Positions 10,737-48,479 of a DNA stretch of 64,000 nt are shown piece by piece. The notes under the pieces are model-generated. The model saw only the letters and a program-made list of their open reading frames with translations. It had not been told where the DNA came from and made no database searches. The stretch comes from Phymorhynchus buccinoides (lineage: Eukaryota > Mollusca > Gastropoda > Neogastropoda > Raphitomidae), in the NCBI GenBank assembly GCA_017654935.2, contig CM065687.1:15167338-15231337 (forward strand), read 5' to 3'. Each line of letters opens with the position of its first letter. The stretch's first letter is position 1. A program made the translations under genes and the position numbers.

Positions 10737-12985
10737 TCAGAATTGTGGGGAATTGGTGAGCTGTGGGTCCCCCTCCCAACCCCCAACCTTGAACAGTCTT
10801 CTCCTAGCTGCACACAAACACTTAACGCACAACATCCTTACAGTCAGAATGATTGGTGTGCTGTGGTCACCCTCCCAACCCCCACCCTTGAACAGTCTTC
10901 TCCTAGCTGCACACAAACACTTAACGCACAACATCCTTACAGTCAGAATGTGGGGAATTGGTGAGCTGTGGGTCCCCCTCCCAACCCCCACCCTCGAACA
11001 GTCTCCTCCTAGCTGCACACAAACACTTAACGCACAACATCCTTACAGTCAGAATGTGGGGAATTGGTGAGCTGTGGGTCCCCCTCCCAACCCCCACCCT
11101 CGAACAGTCTCCTCCTAGCTGCACACAAACACTTAACGCACAACATCCTTACAGTCAGAATGTGGGGAATTGGTGAGCTGTGGTCCCCCTCCCAACCCCC
11201 ACCCTTGAACAGTCTCCTCCTAGCTGCACACAAACACATGGGTGCTACTACCTTCTGTATAAACGGAAATCCATAAATTAAGTTTTCTACTGAGACGGAA
11301 ATTCCGTATTTTTAAAATTTTGTCCCCCCCAAAAAGTTGATCTGTTAACTGTGGTTGGGGGCATTTTGAATCTGGGTCTTCCAACCACCGGAAGTGAAAA
11401 TACAACAACAAAAATGGCGGCCGAGTCATATTCACACATACTTATTTGAATTAAATTCAACATTATCAGCATGAATTTTGTGTCATGAAAGCTACAAAAT
11501 TCACAGAAAGGTAAGTTACAAAGTAAATATTTCAATTCACCAAATGATATTTATGATGTTAAACGTATGAATATGTTAAAAATGTTGCTTAGAAAAACTC
11601 AATTGAAAGTCATGCTTGGATCCACTGACATCGTATTTCACTTATGATCTAATTATTATCTTCTATTTGAACGGCTTTATGACTTTATAGTTGTGTTTCT
11701 GAAATGTCAGTAAAAATCTTAGTCATGAAAATATGATTTTAACCATAGATCTTTTGTATTTCTTGTAAAAAGGTAATGTGACTTGTCATGTCTCAGCAAC
11801 ATAGACAGTCACTTTACAAAGTGTCAACTGTCGTCTGCCAACAGAACTATGATGTCAAATCGTAATCTGTTCCTCACCCATTCCCAGATTGCAGGAGAGC
11901 TATGGAAATGATCTCTGCAATTGCATTTTTGCTTCAGCTTAAGGGGGGCGTTGCCCCCCGGAACCCCCCTTGTACCCCGCCAGGGGCCTCAGCGGCCCCT
12001 GGACCCCGGCCTTTCAGTATTTTTCATTTTTGGGAGTAGCACCCATGCAAACACTTAACACACAACATCCTTACAGTCAGAATGTGGGCAATTGGTGAGC
12101 TGTGGTCCCCCTCCCAACCCCCACCCTTGAACAGTCTCCTCCTAGCTGCACACAAACACTTAACGCACAACATCCTTACAGTCAGAATGTGGGGAATTGG
12201 TGAGCTGTGGTCCCCCTCCCAACCCCCACCCTTGAACAGTCTCCTCCTAGCTGCACACAAACACTTAACGCACAACATCCTTACAGTCAGAATGTGGGGA
12301 ATTGGTGAGCTGTGGTCCCCCTCCCAACCCTTGTCTAGCTGCACACAAACACTTAACGCACAACATCCTTACAGTCAGAATGTGGGCAATTGGTGAGCTG
12401 TGGTCCCCCTCCCAACCCCCACCCTTGAACAGTCTCCTCCTAGCTGCACACAAACACTTAACGCACAACATCCTTACAGTCAGAATGTGGGGAATTGGTG
12501 AGCTGTGGTCCCCCTCCCAACCCCCACCCTTGAACAGTCTCCTCCTAGCTGCACACAAACACTTAACGCACAACATCCTTACAGTCAGAATGTGGGGAAT
12601 TGGTGAGCTGTGGTCCCCCTCCCAACCCCCACCCTTGAACAGTCTCCTCCTAGCTGCACACAAACACTTAACGCACAACATCCTTACAGTCAGAATGTGG
12701 GGAATTGGTGAGCTGTGGTCCCCCTCCCAACCCTTGTCTAGCTGCACACAAACACTTAACGCACAACATCCTTACAGTCAGAATGTGGGGAATTGGTGTG
12801 CTGTGGGTCCCCCTCCCAACCCCCACCCTTGAACAGTCTTCTCCTAGCTGCACACAAACACTTAACGCACAACATCCTTACAGTCAGAATGTGGGGAATT
12901 GGTGAGCTGTGGTCCCCCTCCCAACCCCCACCCTTGAACAGTCTCCTAGCTGCGCACAAACACTTAATGCACAAGATCCTTTCAT
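10737..12985. repeat. 105-106 bp satellite array with 403-bp higher-order period
   Basis: The phrase TCAGAATG recurs at about 10738, 10844, 10943, 11049, 11155, 12077, 12182, 12287, 12376, 12480, 12585, 12690, 12779 and 12885. Two units are 89 bp because they lack the ACCCTTGAACAGTCTCCTCC part, so a 3-full plus 1-short block repeats every 403 bp. Long frames through it are artefacts. It is interrupted by a transposon at 11237-12047. Confidence 0.95.
11237..12047 (-). mobile_element. Non-autonomous DNA transposon, TIR CATGGGTGCTACT, 811 bp
   Basis: Second copy of the element at 97-882, inverted relative to it. It sits in the satellite array with a perfect 6-bp duplication CAAACA (11231-11236 and 12048-12053); other array units show the empty site CACACAAACACTTAAC. 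The G/C block near 11940-12005 is expanded relative to the first copy. Confidence 0.93.
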
Positions 12986-13552
12986 CTCCACGCCCCAGTT
13001 TAAACACCATTACCCCCGTGGGGATACCGGGGGGTCTTTTGTATAAATAGTTCCCCCACCTTCTGTGCTTGTAACTTCCTGTAATCTGTCACTCTCTTTG
13101 ACTCTGCCTTTTCCCTTTGCTTACTGTTATCTACTATCTTTCTGCCTTACCGGTCCATTCTCCTGCCTTTTTTCAAGAAACACTTTCAAAAACATTTCTT
13201 CCAGCCGAAGTCGGACTTGCTGGGCCTAACTATTTGTTAGTTAGCCGCGTAACGGCAGCATGACGCATCTATGCTCATAATTGACAGGAAACTGTCTAAG
13301 CGATCAAAGAAGAAGAAGACACACCATTAAACTCACAACAGCTACATTCAGCGCTCACACGAGCCACAACTCTCTCAGTTAAATCCACAGCTGCCCGCTC
13401 CGTCAAACTGAAATGCCTGCAGATCTCCGGAAACGACATCAGAACCCTGGAACACACGGTAGAGAGGGCTGGACGGAGTAAGCGTGGAGGTTAGCCTGGC
13501 TGATGGCAGATCAAGAACCCTGAAGAGAGGCGGGGGTAGGGGGTAGGGGGCG
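12986..13552. other. NEK4 3' flank / probable 3' UTR
   Basis: Lies just beyond the NEK4 stop on the minus strand. No exact poly(A) signal was seen on that strand; ORFs here have no support. Confidence 0.5.
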
Positions 13553-40133
<26,581 letters not shown>

Positions 40134-40969
40134 TTCCCAGTGACTAAAACTGTGTATTTTAGGCAACAAGAAGTTGTCTTTCTGCCACTGAACATTTGAA
40201 ACAAGGCCACACTCGTATCTTTCTAAATTTAAACTAAATTTGTTACACGTGTTTTTAACCAAGATTGATTACTTTTATGAGCAAAAGTCATCCTAATCTT
40301 ATTTGTTTCACAACGTAGGTAACTGACAATGAAAGAAAAGCGTCCCAAACAACAAGTGCGTGACGATCTGGGTGTACAGGAAACGTAATGCATTGTGGTC
40401 TATGTTGTTGGTGAGGAGTTGTGTCCCTTCTATTTAACCATGGAACGCAACTCTTTTAATTCGCTTTCAGTCAGAGCAAAGAAAGGTTACTTCCCTTTAC
40501 AAAATGTGATTCGTTTTCCTCCGCCAAGGAGGTTATGTTTTTTGCCTGTGGGTTATCTGTCTGTTTGTGAACATCATGAATAAAAGAAGAATAAAATGAC
40601 AGTCCTGATGAAGGGTTAGGGTATTATTATGAGAGAAAAAAAAAATCAGTTCAATTTTGGAACTGATTCTTCTTCTTCTTCTTCGCCTTAGGCAGCCAAC
40701 TTCATCACGCTGAAGATTCTGCTGCACTTTAGGGGGTAGTACGAAAAAGAAAGAAAATAAGTTCAGCAAAGATAGGGTAGATAGTGAGATAGGATGAAAT
40801 ATTATTGGGAAAAGATAGAGCCAAGATAGTCAGGAATTTAGTATTATGATACTCCGTTTGCTATATCATGTAAAAGAATAATAATTTTGTGAAATAAATT
40901 TATAACTTTAAGGAAATCAATTTTATAATGGGTAGGGGGGGAGACGTGTGAGGGAAAGACGAGATAAAA

Positions 40970-41145
40970 GTCATACACAACCGTTAAATGCCCCGGTCTA
41001 GCCGGAGACACCCGGGCCCCGCATGATGCATGCAGGGGTGTGTCATGCACGACCGTTAAGTCCCCCCGGATCAGCTGGGGAAACTCTGGCCCCACATGAT
41101 GCATGCAGACAAATAGGGGGGGCATGTGTGACAGTAAGGCCACAC
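40970..41145. repeat. Dispersed repeat with CACATGATGCATGCAG motif
   Basis: Two tandem units, each with CCGTTAA, CCGG.(C/T)(C/A)AGC.GGG and CCCCRCATGATGCATGCAG. A related two-unit block is at 48335-48465. Confidence 0.75.
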
Positions 41146-41159
41146 ATGTTGCATGCAGA

Positions 41160-41275
41160 GAAGGACCACAGACCTTTCGCAGTATCTAGGCAGGACCAAT
41201 CCGGCTACTGTAGCGGCCTCCGGGGTCGAACCCCGACCGGCACAGCTCCAGCCCTTCATTTACCACTACTTTGAT
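41160..41275. repeat. Second copy of the GGACCAATCCGGCTA repeat
   Basis: Direct-orientation match to 39297-39397, including GAACCCCGACCGGCACAGCT. Confidence 0.7.
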
Positions 41276-41748
41276 CTATGGCCCCTAGTTCGCTAATTTA
41301 GTTTGATGTGAGGATGGGGCAAGGGAGGGGGGGGAGGGGGGGACTGAGACAGGGTGGGCTGGTGGAGGTGTTTATGGAGGGCTGTTTTGATTAGGTTTGT
41401 TATTCAAATTAGAAACGTTTTCACTTATTTTTTTCTTCTTCTTTTACAAAAACGAACAAATCGCTTTGCTAGTTGGTAGAATTATTTAAGCAGTATACAT
41501 GTATACCAACTAAATTTTCTTTTCACCCAGAAACATAACATTTAAATGCAATAATAATGTTAATAATAATATATAATTTTCTTTTCACCAAAGGATATCA
41601 AAATCAGCCCAAACTGTGATTTACATTCAATACTGTTTGGTATTATTTAACATGGTTACTTAAAGCAAGATAGCAGTTTTATATAATATCCTCAGAAAAG
41701 TTAGGATATATTAGAAATCACCCGATTAAAGTTTGAAAATAACCAGAG

Positions 41749-41888
41749 CAATCATTCAGAAACACATATTTTGTAAAATTACATATAGTTTTGCACCCCT
41801 GGTGTCACATCACTGAAGCAATCATTCAGAAACACATATTTTGTAAAATTACATATAGTTTTGCACCCCTGGTGTCACATCACTGAAG
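41749..41888. repeat. 69-70 bp direct tandem duplication
   Basis: CAATCATTCAGAAACACATA through GGTGTCACATCACTGAAG appears twice in a row, essentially identical. Confidence 0.95.
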
Positions 41889-42465
41889 GACTAGAAATGG
41901 AACTTTTGCATCATTTACAAATTGGATTGCAGAGGGGAAGTATTGTTTTTGTTCCTTTTGCTGTTTGCTGCTTTCTTGTGTATTTATATAGATTTAAAGG
42001 TGCATTCGCTGAAATATCCAGTTGTTTTGTTGTGTCTCTTGTGAATAAAATAACGTCACTTGACACTTCTTGGTTGTGGTCTTGCATAATCTAGCACAAG
42101 CTGCCATCTTGTAAGACTTTTGCATTTTGTCAGTCCTTTTCTACATGGTATTGAGATGCAGTTGACAGAGATGATATCTGTTGCTGTGGTTGGGTGCAGC
42201 TGAAGATTGTAGAGAATATGATTGTCCTTTACTCTCTCTCTCTGCTCTTTTCAGAACCATGAAAAAGGATGGTTGTAAATGACACAAAAACAAAAAACTA
42301 GAAAGAAATAGCAATGGAATAAAAGAGAGAGAGAGAGAGAGAGAGAGAGGGGAGAAATGGAGGAAGGGAGGGGAAGAGAGTTCTGGAGAGAGACAGACAG
42401 ACTGGGAAACACAAGCACACGCACATCATTGAAAATCACCACAAATCATCCTCCATCTGCTGCCT

Positions 42466-42883
42466 TTACTTCACAGGAACAAATCGAATCCTAAAAGCCG
42501 TAGCCTTGCACACAAAGCCACACTTCTCGTACAAACGAGCGCTAGCGATGTTGTCAGGGTTCACATAGACGTACGGAATCTGTCCATCATCTACGATCTT
42601 CTGACAGACCTCTGTCACCACCACGTTCCCCAGACCTTTACGCCGATGATCAGGATCTGTCACGACCGAACCTAAGGCGCTGGTATGATGCAAGGCTGCG
42701 TAGGAGACCAGCTGTCCGTTTTGTGCGCACACGCCGCTGCTCGGGAGGTGAGCGGCACATTGTTGGAAATAACGAACAGATTGCGATGGTTCCACACCCC
42801 AGGCAGAGTACTGGTGCCCCACTGTTTCTGCATGGTGTGTGCTCAGTTTGTCTAGCAGGGTGTAGCCTTCGGGAAGCGGAGAT
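42466..42883 (-). CDS. GLYAT-like coding exon 5 (GNAT domain, stop)
   Basis: 418 nt, phase 2 to stop (TAA at 42466-42468). Carries the whole recognisable acyl-CoA-binding domain, including RRKGLG and the [10 protein letters not shown] element near the C-terminus. Ends RFVPVK. Confidence 0.93.
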
Positions 42884-45800
42884 CTGGATAAAACATAGCA
42901 CACACACACACACACAAACAAGATTAAACCTTTTATTCTGTACAGTTTTCTGTGTGTTCCAATACATATTTGAGTTTGTATTATGTATGCTTGGAAATAA
43001 TTTTGAGCAAGCACCGAACATGATCATCCACGCCTGTTCTGTGATTGAAATGATGTGACTTTCTTTAACTGCTCTCTTTTTTTTTTAATCATGACAATTA
43101 TTTACTATTTTTAACAATCAAAAAACAATTATCATTTACACTGAATATTTAAAGGGTAAAACAACACAAGATGAGAAAGGAACTTCAAAGGAGCATTTGA
43201 TTGTAGGTTATATCTGACATTCTTTCCTTTAAAAAAAAGTTCTCTATCATGTTGCCAATTTTGGAGGCATCCTATCCTTGCCCCTACCAATTTATTCAGA
43301 CTCTGAAACCATAATACCTCAAGACAAAAAATCTAAGCAAAAACTCACTTTTCTTTGGGCGAAGACTCCTGAACATAAATGTGCCGTTCCACACAGCTGC
43401 ATGTCCCATTTTTCTCTTCCAGAATGGATTGCACTGCTTTCAGATCCCCGTCATCAATATGCTGCACTGGAAACAACAGTACAGTTGAACCTCAGTTATA
43501 AAACCTCCTATTATAAGACTCCCTCCCACATAAGACCTATTTCTCTGAGACATTGCCCTTCTTTGTAAGTATTCAAATTACCTCCCTTATAAGACCCCTC
43601 CCTTTTAAGACCTCATTTTGGATGATTTTTGAAGGTCTTATAAGGGAGGTTCCACTGTAATTATACACATTTATGATTGATTATCAACAACAACAAAAGA
43701 GACATTACTTTGTCATATACACAATACAAAATACAAAACAAAAACAACAATAGTAGGAAAGTAAAAAACAAACAAACAACATCAAAACATGTTATTCTGT
43801 TGATTTAGATTTATTTTTTTTAATGACAAAAAATGTAGGTCTACCGCTTCAAAAGTGTCAGAAAGCACACATTTTAATTTATTATCTTTTAACAATCCTG
43901 ATAGGAGTAACTACAATACAAGCATGACTAGAAGGCAGATGTCCAAAAAAATATACAGAAACTCAGCTGTGTCAAAAGTCCAGGTAAGAAATGAAATGAC
44001 AGTCAAGAGGCCACAAGGCCTAATGTCCTAACTACCTGACCTTGACCTAGTAATCAGGTTAAAAACAACAACAACAACAACAGAAAAGACAGATTATGTT
44101 TCCTGATTTGCATACAGGGAGTATTAAAAATCTAAGAACTGCAAGTACAGACAAAAGTAAATGCACCCAATATCAAGACTACACTGTAAAACATACTCAG
44201 TTTTTAAAATAATTTAATAAATTCCTTAAAATCAAACTTTATAGCCCTTTCCCGAAACTCGATCAATTAGCGTTATCTGCCCCTGCTCTGGTGTGTCGCA
44301 GGTGATTTCCGGCAAAGTACTTGATAAAGTGCACAAACTACCCACGGAAAACTCGCAAACCATGACGGATTACGAGCTAGCGACTCAGACTTACCAACTG
44401 AGCTACAGCGGCTCCTCTTTCTCTTTACTGTCATAGTGTGTGTGTGTGTGTGTGTGTGTGCGTGTGCGCGTGTGCATGTGTGTGTCACTGTGTGTGTGTG
44501 TGTGCGTGTGTGTGTCACTGTGTGTGTGTGTGTGTGCGTGTGCGTGTGTGTGTCACTGTGTGTGTGTGTGTGTGACCGGAACTCACCCGGGCACGCAAGG
44601 GACATCACTCATCCAAACTTTCTTACTTGGTTGTAGGATAGGGCTATATCGTCAGTGAAATTCACAAACCTCATAATAATAAATATTATCTCAATTTTGG
44701 TAGTTTTGAGAAAATTAAAAAAAAAACTGTTTTAAAAATTAACCACGTTTACCACAATTTATTAACTATGATGAATATGTTGTTCAAGACATTGCGAGTT
44801 TAGTCCTGCATTTCGTTAAAATTACTTAACATATTTTTTTTATAGACTTGAAAAAAACGAAGATACAAGGTTTTTGTCCTTGACTAAATCTGAATTTGGG
44901 ACTTACAAGTTTTTCTTCTATTTTCACAACCTCATTTACCCCAGATAGAAAGTCATTAGAGATACGAGCTTTTGGTGGAAGGTGGCGGGAAAAATTAGAG
45001 AGCTGATATGTATCTAACTAAAATTTTAAAAAAAATCGAGATACAAGGTTTTTGAATTTCACCGACAAAATACTTTTTTTTAAAATAAAGACGTTTTTGA
45101 ATAATTATGTTGTTCAAGACATTGCAGGTTTAGTCCTGCATTTGGTTAAAATTACTTTTTTTTTATACTTGAAAAGAAAGAAGATACAAGGTTTTTGTCC
45201 TTAAGTAGATCTAAATTTGGGACTTAGTTTGTTTTTCTTCTATTAACACAACCTCATTTAACCCAGATAGAAAGTCGTTAGAGATACAAGCTTTTGGTGG
45301 AATGTGGTGGGAAAAATTAGAGAGCTGGCTATGTATCTAACTTAACCCCCCCCAAATCAAGACACAAGGTTCGTGAATTTCACAGAAGATATACAAATAA
45401 GTCTTTTTTTCATGCATAGTCATGCGCAATTGCACACACACACACACACACCATGTAAAAAAATCTATGTGCAACTTGTCAGCATGCGTTTTCACACTAT
45501 GTTACACTAAAGCTAGCCCAACATACAAAAAAATAAAATAAAATTGGGTGGCGCGCCTCTGGCTGCTACGCGCTCTCCAGGTGGGAGCAACCCAAATTTC
45601 ACAGACACGCCTCGATCTGTGACTATGAAGTACCTAATACCTAATACATGCATGATATATTCACCTCTGAAGAATGCCGGCTGGTTCCACCCCACAATGT
45701 CATCACAATGTCTGAAGAAACTGGTCACTGCTTCTGCATTCTGACCCCACACATCCACAGTGGTGCGGTAATTGTGCAGCTAGACGAGAAACAGGGATAT

Positions 45801-46692
45801 AATATGGACATATTAGTACCCAAAAAAATGATCATGATGGTTTTTTTTATGTCACATAAAATACACTTCGTTCCCCTGATAAAAAACATTTCTGTGTTCT
45901 TAAAATTTCCCACACATTCTCAACCATTTTTAACAAACAAGTAAACAAAACAAAATCAAACAACAAAAGAATAAGTAAAAACAAAAACCATTTGCCAGAA
46001 TTTTGCTTAACAATAGTTCAATCAACAACATAAAACAGAGACAACTCAGATGAAAATAATAGTATGGTAAATCATATATAATTATATGCAACGCATAACA
46101 ATACATGTAACACATCTGAACTAGTTAGATCACGTAAGTCAAATTTGAGTTAAGGTGGTTTTTTGGGGTGGTTTTTTTCAAATTAATATTTTTTCTTCAA
46201 GTGTTTTTCGTGAGATTAGTTTTTGTTGTTGTTGTGCATCCCTTTCTATCCAATTTCAAAAAAGCACAAACAGTAATGTATCAGTTTTCAAAGACATTCT
46301 TTGGCCTGAAAAAAAAAGAAGGACATTCAAATTTTCTTATTAATTTTTCAACCTTTTAAAAGTGTAGCATTGAATGTACGCATTTATCAAGTATTTCATT
46401 TGCTAATGCGCATTAATCTCAGTAAGAGTAAAACTGATTTCCTTTCCCTTGCTTACATTTTCACTGAAATTCACAAATGATGTTTACCTGTCCAGTGAAG
46501 GCAGGCGAAAGCAGAACCACACAGGTGGGTTGTGGCCAGGTGTTGGTGTAGAAATGGACATCGGTCAGCGACACCCTTCCCCGAATCACGTTGTCCACTG
46601 TATGAAATATCTGTGCAGTATCAGTAGGCCACAGAGTGCATAGCGGTGAATTAGTAGCATTACAGAATCATGGTTTAAAGTGTGTTTATAGA

Positions 46693-46732
<40 letters not shown>

Positions 46733-46852
46733 GAGAGAGAAGCAGGTATATGACTGTATCTGTATCAGATTCGGTATGACTGTATCAGTATCGTGTATGT
46801 ATTTGTATCGTGTATGGATATGTTTTTCCACGTGTTATGTATTTTAGTCCAC

Positions 46853-46904
<52 letters not shown>

Positions 46905-47637
46905 AGTAGGGACAAAACAAGCCGTGAAGCTTTTCATGCAGTCCCATCGTTAACAATATGACTTTTTTTTTTCTTCTTCCAGGTCAAGGTTTATATGGTT
47001 AAATGTTCTCCTTTTTAGGGTTGTTATTGTTGTTTGGGTGTTTTTTTAACGTAAGAAATATGTACTGTATGCCCAAACAGGTCTTAACTGGTAAATGTCA
47101 ATAAACAATATTATTGTTCTAGAGCACAGAAGCTTTCAGTTTCACACACAGCCTGTCTATCTGTCTCCCCTCTTTTCCAAGCCCTCCCTCCCCACTTTTG
47201 AATTTTGTTTAACAATAGTTCAATCAACAACATAAAACAGAGACAACTCAGATGAAAACAATAGTATGGTAAATCAAATATAATATATGCAACACACAAA
47301 TATACATGCAACACATATGAAGTAGTTAGATCACATAATTAAATTTGAGTTAAAATGTGTTTTGTTTTTCAAATTAATCTTCTTCTTTTTTCAAGTGTTT
47401 TTCATGGGATTAGTTTTTGTTGTGCTTTTGAATTTTTTATACACAAACAATTTCTAGACCTACACTTATAAAATGCAATCTTATAAGCTCCTCTTTACAG
47501 TCTGATTTTGTTTTCACTATGTGAATGTCTTAAATATGAGAACACCACCTCACTGGCAATGTGTCTGGCAAGGACCGTTTCAGAATGTCCATAAGCTTTG
47601 GGAGCTGTCCCATAGACAGTTCCCTAAAATCGCCCAT
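42466..47637 (-). CDS. Glycine N-acyltransferase-like protein (GNAT, FR47-type; 5 coding exons, 285 aa)
   Basis: Five exons with GT/AG borders and consistent phases give 858 nt, 285 aa; vertebrate GLYAT/GLYATL proteins are near 290-300 aa. Start [15 protein letters not shown] and the N-terminal region to about residue 146 fit the GLYAT N-terminal domain. The C-terminal half is a GNAT/FR47 fold: [25 protein letters not shown] (acetyl-CoA pyrophosphate loop RRKGLG at 227-232) and [13 protein letters not shown] (258-270). Family knowledge: these enzymes move an acyl group from acyl-CoA to glycine or another amine, often in mitochondria. The exact substrate cannot be read from the sequence. The gene is upstream of NEK4 on the same strand, with about 2.3 kb between the two coding regions, and divergent from TMEM243. 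Confidence 0.9.
43349..43466 (-). CDS. GLYAT-like coding exon 4
   Basis: 118 nt, phase 1 to phase 2: [20 protein letters not shown] through [12 protein letters not shown] element of the CAGTGGAACCTC family begins 14 bp upstream of its acceptor. Confidence 0.87.
43480..43659. mobile_element. TA-flanked MITE, CAGTTGAACCTC variant
   Basis: TACAGTTGAACCTCAGTTAT to ...GGGAGGTTCCACTGTA; 14 bp from the acceptor of acyltransferase exon 4. Confidence 0.85.
44345..44416 (-). repeat. tRNA-derived head of a SINE
   Basis: Minus strand shows a perfect box A TAGCTCAGTTGG (44394-44405) and a near box B GGTTTGCGAGT (44351-44361) about 33 bp later. No paired acceptor stem or normal anticodon arm, so a SINE head and not a working tRNA. 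Confidence 0.6.
44436..44575. repeat. (TG)n microsatellite with CAC interruptions
   Basis: TGTG runs broken by TGCGTG and GTCACTG. Acyltransferase intron 3. Confidence 0.96.
44770..45385. repeat. ~331-bp tandem duplication
   Basis: TTGTTCAAGACATTGC.RGTTT, TTTAGTCCTGCATTT, GATACAAGGTTTTTGTCCTT and AGAAAGTC.TTAGAGATAC recur with an offset of about 331 bp (44779 vs 45110). Confidence 0.88.
45530..45655 (+). mobile_element. SINE 3' fragment
   Basis: AAAATTGGGTGGCGCGCCTC, CTCTCCAGGTGGGAGCAACC and tail AGTACCTAATACCTAATAC. Ends 10 bp from acyltransferase exon 3. Confidence 0.87.
45665..45779 (-). CDS. GLYAT-like coding exon 3
   Basis: 115 nt, phase 0 to phase 1: [20 protein letters not shown] through [13 protein letters not shown] 3' part ends a few bases beyond the donor. 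Confidence 0.9.
46000..46235. repeat. Direct repeat A1 (with A2 at 47198-47435)
   Basis: TAACAATAGTTCAATCAACA, GACAACTCAGATGAAAA, AGTATGGTAAATCA and TTTTTCAAATTAAT blocks match 47205-47395 in the same orientation. Confidence 0.88.
46488..46610 (-). CDS. GLYAT-like coding exon 2
   Basis: 123 nt, phase 0 at both ends: [20 protein letters not shown] through LSPAFTGQ. Flanked on both sides by copies of a ~230-bp direct repeat (46000-46235 and 47198-47435). Confidence 0.87.
46855..46965 (-). mobile_element. LINE 3' tail with (CTA)n, solo copy
   Basis: GTAGTAGTAG run followed by AGGGACAAAACAAGCCGTGA and GCAGTCCCATCG, matching 48486-48556 at the 3' side of the reverse-transcriptase fragment. Confidence 0.75.
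47198..47435. repeat. Direct repeat A2
   Basis: See A1; the pair flanks acyltransferase exon 2 at a distance of about 1.2 kb, in introns 2 and 1. Confidence 0.88.
47554..47637 (-). CDS. GLYAT-like coding exon 1
   Basis: 84 nt, phase 0: [20 protein letters not shown] then [11 protein letters not shown] read from 47637 in the context ACCATGG, a good Kozak match. Donor GTGAGG. Confidence 0.85.
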
Positions 47638-48334
47638 GGTAAGATGTCGTGACACACTTCTCTGTGACTGCGCTCATCCCCTGCAAAATACACAGTGAAA
47701 ATTACTTTGGTCAAAATTGAATGGACCGAAATTTTATTTTGAGACAACCAATACTTTGAGTCAAAAAGTGAAACTGGGACAAAAATAATCTTGTGAGCTT
47801 TCCAGTGTTTTTTAGTTAGCAGGATTCCACTGTAAAGTTGGGGGTTAAATAGCAGTTTGGCATCTACAAATTATTGAATTTTCAGTGCCAGCTAGTTGAT
47901 GACTTAATAATTTAGTAAATTACTAAGATTAATATTAGTAAAATAGGCTTAATTGGGAAAAGGGGTAGTTCCTCCAATACCCTATTCTTCTGATCTTCTT
48001 CTACCAGTAATGTCCACCTGCCGTTTATATCAGCAATTATTGACATATACAGGGGTTCAGAGACGAAGATGCGCAGCATGGGATGAGATAGAATTCAATA
48101 AATATATTAGATAATAGATAAGCGTTTGTTGTTTACAATTATATTTAAAAGATATGGAGAGTAATTTGGTTGGGTATTTTATAAGTTCAAATATATCTAT
48201 ATTAAATATTAGATAATCATTTGTTGTTTAAGATGACAACGATATGAAAAGATGAACTTGGCTGATTATTTTATAGGTTTGAAATCATGATGGGCGGGGG
48301 AGGGGGGGGAGTAAACTTTAGTGATGCAAGATAG

Positions 48335-48465
48335 GAGTAAGTCATGCATGACACCCGGGCCCCACATGATGCATGCAGAAAGATATCTGAGTCATGCTTG
48401 ACCGTTAAGCATACCCGGTTCAGCCAGGGACACTTGGGCCCCACACGATGCATGCAGAGGGGAAT
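48335..48465. repeat. Second block of CACATGATGCATGCAG repeat
   Basis: Two units like those at 40970-41145 (ACACCCGGGCCCCACATGAT; GACCGTTAAGCATACCCGG). Confidence 0.72.
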
Positions 48466-48479
48466 AATAGTATATGAAT

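Larger units (their letters stand above)
40134..42465. other. Spacer between NEK4 start and acyltransferase stop
   Basis: Should contain the NEK4 promoter and first 5' UTR, but no core promoter motif could be singled out. Other content: repeats at 40970-41275, a G-rich patch at 41318-41345, a 69-bp duplication and a GA run at 42325-42350. Confidence 0.5.

Noticed and set aside
10737..12985. Overlapping 70-176 codon frames on both strands
   Set aside because: The satellite unit simply lacks stops in several frames; repeated peptide words follow the DNA period and show no domain.
44345..44416. A tRNA gene on the minus strand
   Set aside because: Box A is perfect but the cloverleaf cannot be closed; better seen as a SINE head.
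46000..47435. Paired direct repeats as LTRs of a retrotransposon
   Set aside because: The interval contains a host coding exon and no gag/pol or primer-binding site.
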